A stretch of 64,000 bases of DNA, taken from assembly GCF_026151205.1 (NCBI RefSeq), contig NC_087073.1, positions 4,175,001-4,239,000 of the forward strand. The letters are read 5' to 3'. The translations under genes and the position numbers were made by a program. The notes under the pieces were generated by a model. That model worked only from the letters and a program-made list of their open reading frames with translations. It was not told where the DNA came from and made no database searches. Origin of the DNA: Bolinopsis microptera (lineage: Eukaryota > Ctenophora > Tentaculata > Lobata > Bolinopsidae). Position 1 is the first letter of the stretch; every line of letters starts with the position of its first letter. Of this stretch, positions 1 through 12,200 are shown piece by piece.

Positions 1-2693
1 AACACACCCAGTTTTAACCGTTAGGAACCACGTCACACATCACAGAAACGTGATCCAGGTGGAGTGTGGTGCGGGGCTCTTGAGTTACAAACCACTTGTA
101 CCCCAGATAGCATGGACACCAGCAATACAATTATATTAAACTTGTGTACTAGCCAACCGGCCACCTACGCTTATCGAAGCTCACTTATTCAGAGCGGTTC
201 ATTGTCGTAAATCCAAGTTCCTTTTCTTGAAGCACGTGGTTAACTGTTAAAATCTGATATATGTTTTGTTATAAAACCCTGTCGAAGCTTATCCGAAATT
301 TAGGATTACTCAATACTTGTGTCGGACTTGTTGAGATTAACTTTAAGCATAGCCGGTCGTCCGTGAGAGCTGGAAACCTTCCTATTAAATTATATAATGT
401 ATTCTTTAAATTATGATGGGATATTGTATACTTTAACATTATCCACCTTCCCATGTACTCACTGGGTAGGTTTTGTTATGCACGTACCCGTTTAACATAT
501 AATGTTGAATATATAATGTTTTTTCATCTTTTCATATTTCTACTCGTCACTCTGCCTGATCCACATTGGTGTTACGTGGCATAATTATATTACTGAGGCA
601 TATAATTTTAATTAAGGTGCACCCTGGCTCCCCCCACAATGAGTACTATTCACTGTACCCGTCAGTATTTCATTACTATGCTGGCTCCGACGTAGTACAA
701 GGTTGTGAGAATAGCCTCTAGATTTGCACGTGCTAGGAAATTAAACACTGACAGCTCGCACCTTTGTACTACACCGTACATCATCATTATTAGCTTCTCC
801 GGCGCAGTCGTGTCTCTTGCGAAACCAATATATCCATAGTTCCTCTGCACACCGGTGGTGTGTAACCTGCACCATTATTATTGCCAGCAATTCTATTTAG
901 GTCTGCAGAGCCGTGGTGGTAATGGTGGAATTACCATTTTAAATTCTGGTTGACGCGTGGCCACTACCCGGATGACCATATTAACAGTTTTGCTGTAGTA
1001 GGGGTGTGGACACACGTTCGGACATGATTGGTCATTATTTAATGTCAACTCGATGTAAACTAAATAGTCGTAAGAATATTTCGCGTGGTTAATCGCACTT
1101 CTGCTCTAGTCGAAAAGAATTACAACTTGCGAGTTTTTGACCGTCCTTGTTTCTAATCTGTAAACATTGACATATTATATATTAATTGATATACATTTAT
1201 AATACCTCTGCGGCCTGCGCTCGGTTTTCTTTTCTGCTGTGTTCTAAAAGTAAATAACCCTCGGCCTCCACTTTAAGAATTATCACTCCACTGTCAGCGT
1301 TACTCTCCGTATAATAAACAAGACGTGATCTAACCTGCTCACCCTCCCTTCTTCATATCTAACACATGTTCGTGAATATTTATGCGAAATGTAATAATAA
1401 ACGCGGTGGAGGGTGTCTGGTGTATGTTTAAGTGTAAGCTAACACTCCCGCTTGTAGACCACCCGTGGTCCCACTAGGATGATGTAAAATATACCTAATT
1501 TTGTTTACATAAAATTATATTGATAATATATTGACCGAGTAAGCGGTGGCCGGTGGTGTTCTAAACTTCTTCCGTTAGTAAATTTTACCCCCTTGAGAGC
1601 GTTTATTTAATCATTATTACTTATTATACACCTCTGCAGGCTGCAAGCATAATTATTAAAATCCCAATATAGGTCATTTAGGGAGTTGGTTAGTGGGGTT
1701 CTGTAGAAACTATTCTTTGCTCCTTCTTCGTGTACAATCTGCACTCTGCTAGTTTAATGAAACTCTGCACTCTGCACTCTGCATTCTGCACTCTGCTAGT
1801 TTAATGAAACTTTCAGTTGCTGTTTTATACGATTTGTAACCTAATTAACTAGCAAAGATAAATGGTGACAATAGGTAAAAATAGGTAAAAATAGATACCA
1901 ATACTGTACCAATAAAAGAAGAATAGGACAAAGATCAAACCGGGTTGGTCCTTCTGTAAGTCTGTGTAAGTCTGTGTAAGTTTCTGAAGATCATTATGTT
2001 TGTCTCTATCGTTTAGATAATCGTATAATCGATCGTGAACATTGACCACCTGTGTAAAAACGTACGGACTATGGAGTTCAAAATTTTGTCTGTCAGAGTT
2101 AAACTACTGTTACTTTAAAAAATGAGATTTCTGTAGTTTTGAGTTTCAAGTTTGAATATTACAATGATTGTATTGTGGCTACGGTCTATTGAAAACCTAC
2201 ATTGTTTTTGTTAGTTCTTTCATTTAAATGGTCATACTTGTACTTGTTTACTCTCGCTTCACTAGGAAACGAACATATCGACCAAGTCCTTTTTTGGTAG
2301 TTTCCGATGACCATATTAGCATATTTGGTCGTAAGTTGTACCTTTTTAGGATATACATCTAAACCTCTTGGTGAATTCACGCGTAGTGCGTACCATCTTC
2401 CTTAACAAGGAAGAGGCTGTGTATTCAGTACCTACACTTGACTAATTTGTGCAAGCTTTTTGAGGTGCTTCGTGGCTCGTGCAGCGATACGCTTATTATT
2501 ACATGCCCGACTTATTTCTTAATTTTCATGCCTTGTATTTTCACAATCTGTTGGGTAGTGCTGCTTTCTGCATTCTATCCATTGCTTTTGGTTGCTGGCC
2601 TATTTATAAATGTCTTTTCCGCCCCTTTAAATCTAATTTGAACTTACCGTTGAGCAATTATGCTTAATAATGTTGCCGCAATGCCTCACATGG
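1..2693. other. Left edge upstream of the coiled-coil gene, no gene recognised
   Basis: AT-rich. A short CTCTGCACTCTGCA tandem repeat lies near 1760-1797. The minus-strand ORF at 662-850 (GYIGFARDTTAPEKL) is the only one with slightly coding-like composition, and it has no splice context. Confidence 0.4.
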
Positions 2694-2699
2694 TATAAA
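2694..2699 (+). promoter_or_regulatory. Possible TATA box upstream of exon 1
   Basis: TATAAA in the context TGGTATAAATG lies 259 bp upstream of the exon 1 ATG. Position and sequence fit a core promoter with a 5' UTR of about 230 bp, but such a hexamer is common in AT-rich DNA. Confidence 0.25.
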
Positions 2700-2957
2700 T
2701 GTGAGCGAGAAAAAGGTACAAGACGTATGTAATACGTATTTAAACTTGACGTTTTCCGAGGCCTGGCATTGGTCTTTACCCTAGCTAATTCCGTCTAAAA
2801 ATATCTTCTGCATTGTGAAAAATTATACTGGGTGGGTACTGGGTTACAGAGTGCATACCTACCAGCCATTCGTCCCAAAACAGTTATATTTAAAAAACTC
2901 TCCCTGAGTTTGTAGTTTGAGATTTTGTTTGTTTGACCCTGATACTCAAAGGACGAC

Positions 2958-3243
2958 ATGGCTCCAGTCAGCGGATCTTCTGAACAGAGTGCTGAGAAAA
3001 AGGGGAAATCATCCCGATTCTCCATGAAGAAGAAGAAGAAAGAAGACAAGACTCCTTCTCCGGAGAAAGAGGTTGCAACTCCGGACCAGTCGGCACTGTT
3101 GAGTCCACAGACGGGTTCTGAGAGAAGGGACTCGGACTCGAGCAGTCTGAACCGTAGCACTGTTGGTATCAACACACCCGATGGTGATACTCCTAAACGC
3201 AAATCAGGGTTGAATATGTCCTTCAAGAAAAAGAAGGGCAAAG
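2958..3243 (+). CDS. Exon 1 of coiled-coil gene: start and basic N-terminus
   Basis: The ATG at 2958 opens a frame starting MAPVSGSSEQSAEKKGKSS. Two poly-Lys runs (KKKKKEDK and FKKKKGKG) flank a Ser/Thr/Pro region with many SP/TP sites, so phosphorylation is possible. No heptads are seen. The donor AAAG|GTAAAT at 3243/3244 is in phase 1. The antisense ORF over this exon is its shadow. Confidence 0.8.
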
Positions 3244-6200
3244 GTAAATCATGTGGTCAAGCTATTAGAATACGTTAATTGAACGTGAGGCATTTCGCAT
3301 TTATATGGTTTTTTTGGCCGATAGTCAAAATATGCATTTCCTCGAAAAATGCCTTTAAATTTAGATATTTAAAATGTTTGATGATATCAGACAAGGCACA
3401 TTATCACCTGAAATATAGCACTCTGTATGTGTGCCTTACGTCCTAAACTACGCTCTATAACTACGCTCTATAATATATAGCAGTGGCGCTGTATATTACT
3501 TTAACATAGGAGTGTGATCTCATACCATAGGATATATAGGGACATTTAATACGCGCATACTTGAGAATAGTGCTGAGGAGACTTGAGAATAGTGCCGAGG
3601 TGCAAGGTGCACATTTAACCAACGTGACAGTATCGTGTCAAACAGATGGTGTCATTTGGTGACCAATACTGGATTATGTGTGTGTGTGTGTGTGTGTGTG
3701 GGGCAGGGTGTGTTAGCATTTTGTAATGTACCGAGAGTGACATAGAGATTATTTTATTGAAGCATGTCCGAGGTACGTGTGGTACACCACTTATTGAGTT
3801 ATATAATTTATAGTTTACGGTCGAGTAAGTGATCAGAAAATTAAAAGTAGTCAGTAAGTACAAGTGCAAAAACACGTGCTTTAATCTGACCAATAAAAGC
3901 AACTTTAACTTCTATTCGAAATCGATGTTAAATTGTTAAAAATGTTATCGCTGCTTTTCCTTAAAAACTAGATGTTTAAATTCTGTGACATGTTCCAGAT
4001 TTTCTAGAATTATTAGCCACAATATTAATTAATTGATAATAAACAAATTAACTGTTTAATAACCCACAGATTTGGGTGCAAGTGCAGAGCACCTCAGAGC
4101 GAGCTCTCAAGATCTTGTGGCCGCCAGGGACAAGGCTGGAATATTGGAGAAGGATCTAGAATCAAAACAGCAGGAACTGGATGGCATCACCACCAAGTAA
4201 ATATGAAGAGTGGTTTTCTGTAGTTAGCGGGGTGGTGAGAATATATATGATCTCCCCAGCTTCTTTTAAAGTTCTTTCTTGTCCACAATGGTAATTACTA
4301 ATAATAAGCAGCCATCTTTGTTATGTTCCTTGCTTTCAAGTTAATCAACAGGGGGTGGGGGGGGGGGGGGGCAACCTCATAAATACCTATTATCCCCCCC
4401 CCCCCCCCTCAAAAACATTTTGGCCCCGGTTATCCACATGGTACTAATTGAAAGAAGCATTATAATAACAATACTTCCTTTCAGGTTATCAGAATTGAAG
4501 TCACGAGTAGATGAGTTGGAGTCAGCTGAGAAGGACCACCTAGAGAAACTAGATGACAGGAAAGCAGAGATTGACAGCTTGAAACGCGAGATATCTCGGC
4601 TGAAGACTGTCGAGGAAGAGGTAAGCAATTTGTTACCAACTGACAGATGTTGTTGTTTTAAGGAGTGGGGGGGGGGGGGTGTTATTACAGAGTCTGTTTG
4701 TACAGGTAGCAGATTCGTACTGTTGGTGTTATTGGGGATGTTTAGTGTACACCGCTTTTATCTGTCAGAACACATTTACCCTTAAATAATATTTTCAACA
4801 ATACAATTTATTGTATAAGATTCTAATAATTTCACATTTCCTCACTTTTTACCTTATCTGCCACATGCTCTAGTGTATCTCTAGTGTACACATTCTAGTC
4901 GCTAGCGCAACTAACACACCTTTTATTGTCCTCACAACAGATTATCAATTGTTCCCACCTGGAGCAAAATGGTGGTAGTTGAAACTTTTTCCACTTCAAA
5001 ACATTCTAAAATATTTGCTCCAGTCTCCTCGAGTCATTAGGGACGACAAATATTTGACTATATAAATACATTGTTTGAGTTTGAATGTCAATACTACAGT
5101 ATAATTATCGTGGTTGTCTGATAACGGTGTCTCGTTCGTAACTCATTATTTAAAACCTGTTTTAGATACAAATTAGTCAATATTATATACCCATCCTCAA
5201 ATCCTACCACTTCTAACCATCTAATGCCTTTTTAAGGCGATGGAAAAAATCTGCTCACTATCACAGAGAATAATAACAGCTATTTAGGAGGAGTTGTTTT
5301 CACTTTTCAGTAGCAGCAGCTGTTGCTGCGAAGTTTTAGGTAGTGCATTGTGTTTACACTGTAATAACAGATAATGTTTCCACCGTGTACTTTCACTTCT
5401 TACATTCTTCATGCTTGACAGTGGATGGCGTTTTTCTCGTGTTCCATGCTGCTTCGTGGTGTCAAATTTTCATCTTCTTGTGGATCCTTCTTGTTCATTC
5501 GAGTTAGCGCTTCAAGTTTAGTCTTCACTGTATATCGTATATCACCTTGCTCATTGTTTTTGAGCAAAAGTTGAAATTAATCCGACAAATTATTAGTAAA
5601 TTTGTAAATCGAGCCTCAATCATTCATGAATCGTCGTATGCGTAATAGAATAATAGCCCAAACTATGAAAACATATCTCAGGATGTAAATAACTAAGAAT
5701 ACCGTGTAATATCCGGATACAAACATTGTTCATTAGTCGCATTATTGTGATGTTTCCGATGAAAATTTCTGATGATTCCGTACGTGTATTACGACAATAC
5801 ACGGAATCATCAGAAATTTTCATTCGAAACACAACGAATATCATTATCAAAATTAATTCAAACTTACTCTGCACATATATAAACTAATTATCGCGATCGT
5901 AGTAATATTACTGTCCTCAGTAAATTTTATCTTTATCTCAAACTGTGAATGAGTTATGATATGTCCACCTCCCTGGCGCTGGCCCAAGCTGCCTTAACTC
6001 TTATCAAGTTATATAGCTTAAATCAAGTTAGATATAGCTTAAAAATCTAAATATGTTCTCGATCAAACCATTATTAAATTTTAGCGCACCTCCATTGTAT
6101 TCGCGTAACCAGATGATTTCTGATAAATATGAACTATAATTTTAGAATATTATATTGATTCATCAAATTTCAAATGGGCTGGCTAAAGTTTTGTTAGATA

Positions 6201-9200
6201 AGGTCTGCCACTAAGTCTGCCAACAGATGTTGCCACATCTCGATCCAAGGAGCCAATCTCATCTGACCTCACTTTTCTGTCATTAAGTGTACTTTTGATG
6301 TATGTGTGACTTTGTAAGTGCACTTTTGTATATGACTGCCCTGAAGTCGCTTATCAAGTTACTAATGAGTGTCTCAGAGTTAATTAAGTTCACCTTCTCA
6401 GTTCTCATATCAGTACATGCTTGCTCTGTCACAAGATTTCTCTTGACGTCTCGTAACCTGAGCAGGTAACTGTCTCCAATTTGTCATAAGTCATATTTTT
6501 ATTCTGTTTTGCGTCATCAGCGATATCTAAAATGGCCTATAATTATATGAGTTCTTCCATTACATTCAATTACACTTTAAAAAGCAAGCGTACAGTAAAA
6601 ACGGGTATAATAACAGTAGCAAGGGACATCTGCACCATGGAATTTGGGCTACATTCTTTCCACTTTGATGGCAATCCTCACTTCCTCAGACTGCATAACA
6701 AAATATCAGAATGTTACAGCTTGTTTAATGTTCCATTCTATCTTGCCTGCTTGTAAAAGTCTTGTTTTGTGAGCCCCGAAACATGCTCGCCACTAGTATA
6801 GCTATAAAATACCAACTACCTGGAATTCCTGTGTTATAAATAGCGGTGTGGCTCGGAGCTGTGGTTATGTCGACTTGGCAGTGGGCCAGAAGAAACTTCG
6901 TAATAACACCTACCCTTCATTATATCAGATTCTTCATTTTCCGAACGGTTCTAGCCTTTATTTCAATTGTCACTCCGGTCTTCAATGCAGTACTGACACT
7001 CCGAGAGCATTTATCAGCACGATTCTAGATTCTTAGATTCGAGAACCAGTCGTTTCCGCATCTATTTGATGGTATAGGTTTGAATTTCACAAATTGGATA
7101 ACTCCATCAGAAAATGTACATCTAAACAGATCATCACACGCTACTTCCCCGTCAAATACCACGCCGATCATTAAATTGGTGTTAAATCGAGCTCTAAGAA
7201 AAGTGCAATCTGATCCGGAATGTCCTGTCTCTCCCTCTACTAATTTCACTGCCCACTTCAGTGACATTGTCTGGTTACTTGACCAATCAAAAACCAGCTC
7301 CACTCGTTCACAAACCACCTTAATTTCATGGAGGTATGCTGTCCCCTGGGTAGCAGCATGCCAATGGTTCCCTAGCTCCCTAGCTCCCTACTAAGTACTC
7401 ATCAACTCGTATGTTTGGATAATTTCATTGTCCTTACCTGCAGTTTGTTTCTCAACACTGTTTCCTTTCTGAAGTTGATATCTTCTGATTGCAACGTCCC
7501 GTAATGCAGAGAATTGTTGCAACTTGCATGTTTCTCTGATATCGTATCACCTAACCCTGGTACATTTATAGTTATTGAATGAACCTGAGAATGAAACAAT
7601 TGATACAGTTGACGCATTATTCAATTAATCGGTGAAGTCAGGATTCAGTATTCCGCCAAACCGATACGCTCCCAAACTAGCACGCTCCCAAACTAGCACG
7701 CTCCCAAACTAGCACGCTCCCAAACTAGCACGCTCCCAAACTAGCACGCTCCCAAACTAGCACGCTCCCAAACTAGCACGCTCCCAAACTAGCACGCTCC
7801 CAAACTAGCACGCTCCCAAACTAGCACGCTCCCAAACTAGCACGCTCCCAAACTAGCACGCTCCCAAACTAGCACACTCCCAAACTAGCACGCTCCCAAA
7901 CTAGCACGCTCCCAAACTAGCACGCTCCCAAACTAGCACACTCCCAAACTAGCACGCTCCCAAACTAGCACGCTCCCAAACTAGCACGCTCCCAAACTAG
8001 CACGCTCCCAAACTAGCACGCTCCCAAACTAGCACGCTCCCAAACTAGCACGCTCCCAAACTAGCACGCTCCCAAACTAGCACGCTCCCAAACTAGCACG
8101 CTCCCTATTTTGATCGGGATATCATCGTTTCCCCGGTCCTCTTTGGTCTCTGCATTGTTTGAATTTTGATGTGATCCTATTGTTTCTATTTCTGTATCAT
8201 TGCGTAGTGTTTTAACATTCCGCTGTACTGGTCACGTCAGAGAGCCTGATCCTTAGTCCCAGCCAGATTTTTGCTGCTTGTTTTTGCCCCATGAAATACC
8301 ATACTTTTAAGCTTGGTTTCCATTCTCTGAGTTACATATATTAAGATGCAATGAAACTATCGGACCACGATGTATGGGGACTTGCCACCCCATGGCAACA
8401 TTAAAATATATCGACTCTGTTACATCGTTTCCTGAAAACTCAGTTTCAAATTGAACCGGGATCTGGTAATACTACACCTTAGATCAATAAAATATGATAA
8501 AAGTAATGCATAACTCAACTTAAGTAAAAGCATTTCTTCGCTTCTGTGATAATTAAATTCTTTTCGAGAGTGGGGGTATGTCTATTTTGATCAGGATCGA
8601 CGTTTCGCACTCACTGATTGTGTAATTGATAGTCTTGTTCGACTTCATCCCAAAGGCCTAATCCTGCACGTCCTTGTCTGCTGTTCTACAATGATAGAAC
8701 CGTCTTCAAAAGTGAGATAATCATAAACCTGACATTCTAGACTAAGTGTCTGTCAATGTTATCATGCCTACTGTTATGTAGTATATGTATCTTGTTTGGC
8801 ACCATCCCCTCTGCGTTCATATTTACTTCCGCCCAAATTTTAAGTTAGGGCTGTCTGTATTTCTGTTCTTGCCAATTGGAACCGATATTGTTGCTGTTCA
8901 ACAAGTTCTGAATACGCCCAACCTTACACATCGCAAGGTGACGTCTTAATAGTTCCTGATCATTTTCACCCAAAAATTCCGACCTGTAAATAATAAATAT
9001 GCCGCCAAATTCCTCTGTCCCTTGTCCCCCTCCCTGGACCACCTTACAGTGTAGTGGTGCCCTGTGCCCATTCACAGCCACTATGGTGCCCTCCTTTCCC
9101 TGGCCCCGCGCCAGGTTCAAAACCAATCAACCATCTGTGATCAGCAGCCCTTTATATCTCGGTGAACTTGATACATTTTTTGTGTTATGTACGATATTTT

Positions 9201-12200
9201 GTTAAGTTGTTTCACGTTTTACTAGTCACAGTTTCTTATGATTGCCTGTACACTGTACCGGTGAATGCTTTTAATATTCAATTTGTGTGCCCTTGCTTAG
9301 TGAGATTGTCTCAAAATAATCAAATAACCAAATTTGTATGCCCCTTGCTAAAATGCATGCGTCCTAGAGTTCAGTTGCACTACAAACTCTTCTATAAATA
9401 TACATCTGTCCCTGACCCACTGATCGAATTACCACTTTTCAAATTAGATGTTGTCAAGGGAATGACTCCAGCTCGCCACCATCCTGTAACCAATACTCTG
9501 TGTTTGTGAGGATCCCACCGCTCGTTTCCAGGACAACAACCACTCAGTAACCACGCAACCACCCGTCCCCCATTCAACATCCTGGAACTCAATATGGACC
9601 TCGAGATCTCGAGCCCACTCGACTGCAGTATAGTCGATTCTGGGCCTTGTTTGTTTGATACTAGCGTCTCGTCCCGTGTCCGGAACAAGTACATGAAAAC
9701 CATCAACATCGAGTTCGATGAGTTGAGTCTCAAAGTAAAGAAGGTTGATGTGCTGTTCGAGGATAAGAGGAGGCCCGAGAATGGTCTCATGCGGTATACT
9801 TATGATGTAAGTAAATTAATTGCGATCTGAGTTTGTCAATTACGTGTAATTTTATAGCGTAAATAGTCTATAATGAATGTAATTTATTCAGTCGTGAGTA
9901 ATGGGCTTCACGCTGATTACCTTACTACTAATTAGTGACTGCCCACCTATTTTTAGATGAGCTAGTAAAGTTGTAGTGTCTCCATAAGTACTCAGCTTTA
10001 CACTCATTAGTGAACATTTTTATGGACCTGTCTTTCTCGTTATACCCCGGCTTATACCCGTGTGATAATTGCGTACAAGCACACACATTCATCACATTCT
10101 CTGGACATTGTTAGTGCTCTCTGATTTGTGATTACATTATTTCATATCCGTCTATCGAAACTATTCTTTAGCTTTGGTTAGTCGAAGTGCTGAACTATTT
10201 CGTGTTTGTATATTTTGCTCGAAGTGCTGAACTATTTCGTGTTTGTTTTTGTTCGGCTTCCTGTTCTTTTCTTTCGTTTTTGTTGCAAAGTTGCCAGTGG
10301 ATTTTACCCACATTTGATCATGCTTAACAACAAAAGGTTAATTAATTAACACGAATGTTTGAATGCGTGTTTAATCCAGTACCATATGACCGGCTATTAA
10401 TGCTCCCCCCGGATACCAGAGTTACCGCTCATGTAGGTTTGTGTTTCAGTAGGTAGTGTACGGAATTTAATTTGCTCGATCCTGTTGTTGTCCCATTTTC
10501 GCCTGCTTCCTTGTTTCTCATTTGATGGTAAGTCTGCTTTATATTTGACATCGAACAAAATTTCGTCTTTTTGTATCGTCAACCATGAGCCATGTACAAA
10601 AGTAGTGCAAGTCTGCCCCGAATAAGCCCCCACTCTTCCCACTGCTAGAAAAGCGGCGATGACACTTGCGACACGTGCAGTTTGGCCAGCACCGCAGACG
10701 GGGACAAACCGAGCAACTTGTACAGCGTCCTCAACACAGACTTCTCCCTCCGACTTAACCGTCAAGACGAAGTGTACAATGATGGTATAATCGTGACGAG
10801 GACTGCTAGGGAGTCAAGCAAGTCTCACGATATCGCTGTAAGATGGGTGATGGGCAGTTCTGTTGTGATTGTGAACCTAGAGTTCAACAACCGTAGCTCT
10901 GGTGGGGTTGTGAACCTAGAGTTCAACAACAACCCTAGCCTCTTTTGTTTGTCACCAGAATTTACATATATTATTTACATTTATGTGTATAAACCATGTA
11001 AATTAATTATTTATGATAATTATGTGTATTAACTCAGTAAGACAATTGTTGAGGCTTTGCTGGCGGGCTTGCCACACATAAGCAGCATTAAAGTTAACCG
11101 GCTCTGGCACATAAAATATTTATATTATCATGTTATATTTTATACAAAATAATATATTGTATATAAATTGATGTAATATAATTTATAATATAATATGAAA
11201 CATAATATACTAATAATTAAATTCTAGGAATAAACGATTGTCGTTGTTTGATCTTAGGCTGAGCAGACTAATGCCTTAAAAACAATAGAAACATGATCTA
11301 AAATTTATTCTAAAAATAGATTCTACCTATTGTCCGAAACGTTAAGTTGTTACGTCCAACAACATGAACTGCATTGTAAAGAATTGAGCTGCAGAGTATG
11401 AATGCGGTTCTCTAATTTCAATTCACAATTTCAATAACTCGAGTCAAAATTTCACTCACTATTACAATTCAGTAATTACACAGTAGTACCACCCAATCTG
11501 TTTACACTCAAAATCAGCCAGATGATATTACCTTATCTACACTCTATCTTGCCACTACTGATAAAACAATACTTGTTTAAGAATCCTGCTGTATTAGTCC
11601 CTTCATCTCGTTAATTAGCTTACTGTGTCATCACCCTCCTTGGTGCTATATAATAGTAATTCACAGTATAATATGTTGATTATTTCATTGATCTCAGTTT
11701 GTTAGCATTCCTTAACTAGCTATGAGCGTTTGAAAAGATTACGTTCACTTTTTTATGACATAATTCAGATTGAAGATCAAAATTACAAAATTACAAACCA
11801 AGGCACCCCATAGAAAACTATACTTGGCATATCGCCCAGACTTCAAATCTATGCTGATGACCAAACGGTTGTCAATCTTGCTCACAGAGATTTCTCTATC
11901 GTTTGTATTCTGTACTGCTGTTTATGGTCAGGTCTGAATATACCAGTAAAATAACATGACTTCTGTCAACACATTTTAACACAAGTAAAGTTGAGGATCG
12001 TGGAGGACGCCCTCCCTCGTTAAAGTGGAGGTATCCAAGCTCACCACTCTTAAGTTTTTTGTGACATAGACCAGAGACTAAAGATCGAAATTCCAAAACA
12101 ATTAGCATCCCGTTTAAAAATTAAAAATAAAATGAAATTTGCAACCTGAGCTGCTGCAATGACTTTTAATTAGCATTAATTAACTACAGACAAACCTCTT

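Larger units (their letters stand above)
4621..7024. other. Intronic stretch of the 19-kb intron, no gene recognised
   Basis: AT-rich sequence. The only structured item I see is the hairpin at 5759-5823. The short ORFs here lack coding-like composition and splice context. Confidence 0.5.

Noticed and set aside
2795-3241. 148-aa minus-strand ORF opposite exon 1
   Set aside because: Its Phe/Ser-rich sequence is the antisense of Lys/Glu codons in exon 1; no splice or poly(A) context.
7666-8105. CRISPR-like array
   Set aside because: The 16-bp units are contiguous with no spacers; this is a satellite in an animal genome.
10397-10765. 122-aa minus-strand ORF
   Set aside because: Its N-terminal half is the shadow of the plus exon at 10649-10837, and the rest has no splice context. 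Kept only as a remote possibility.
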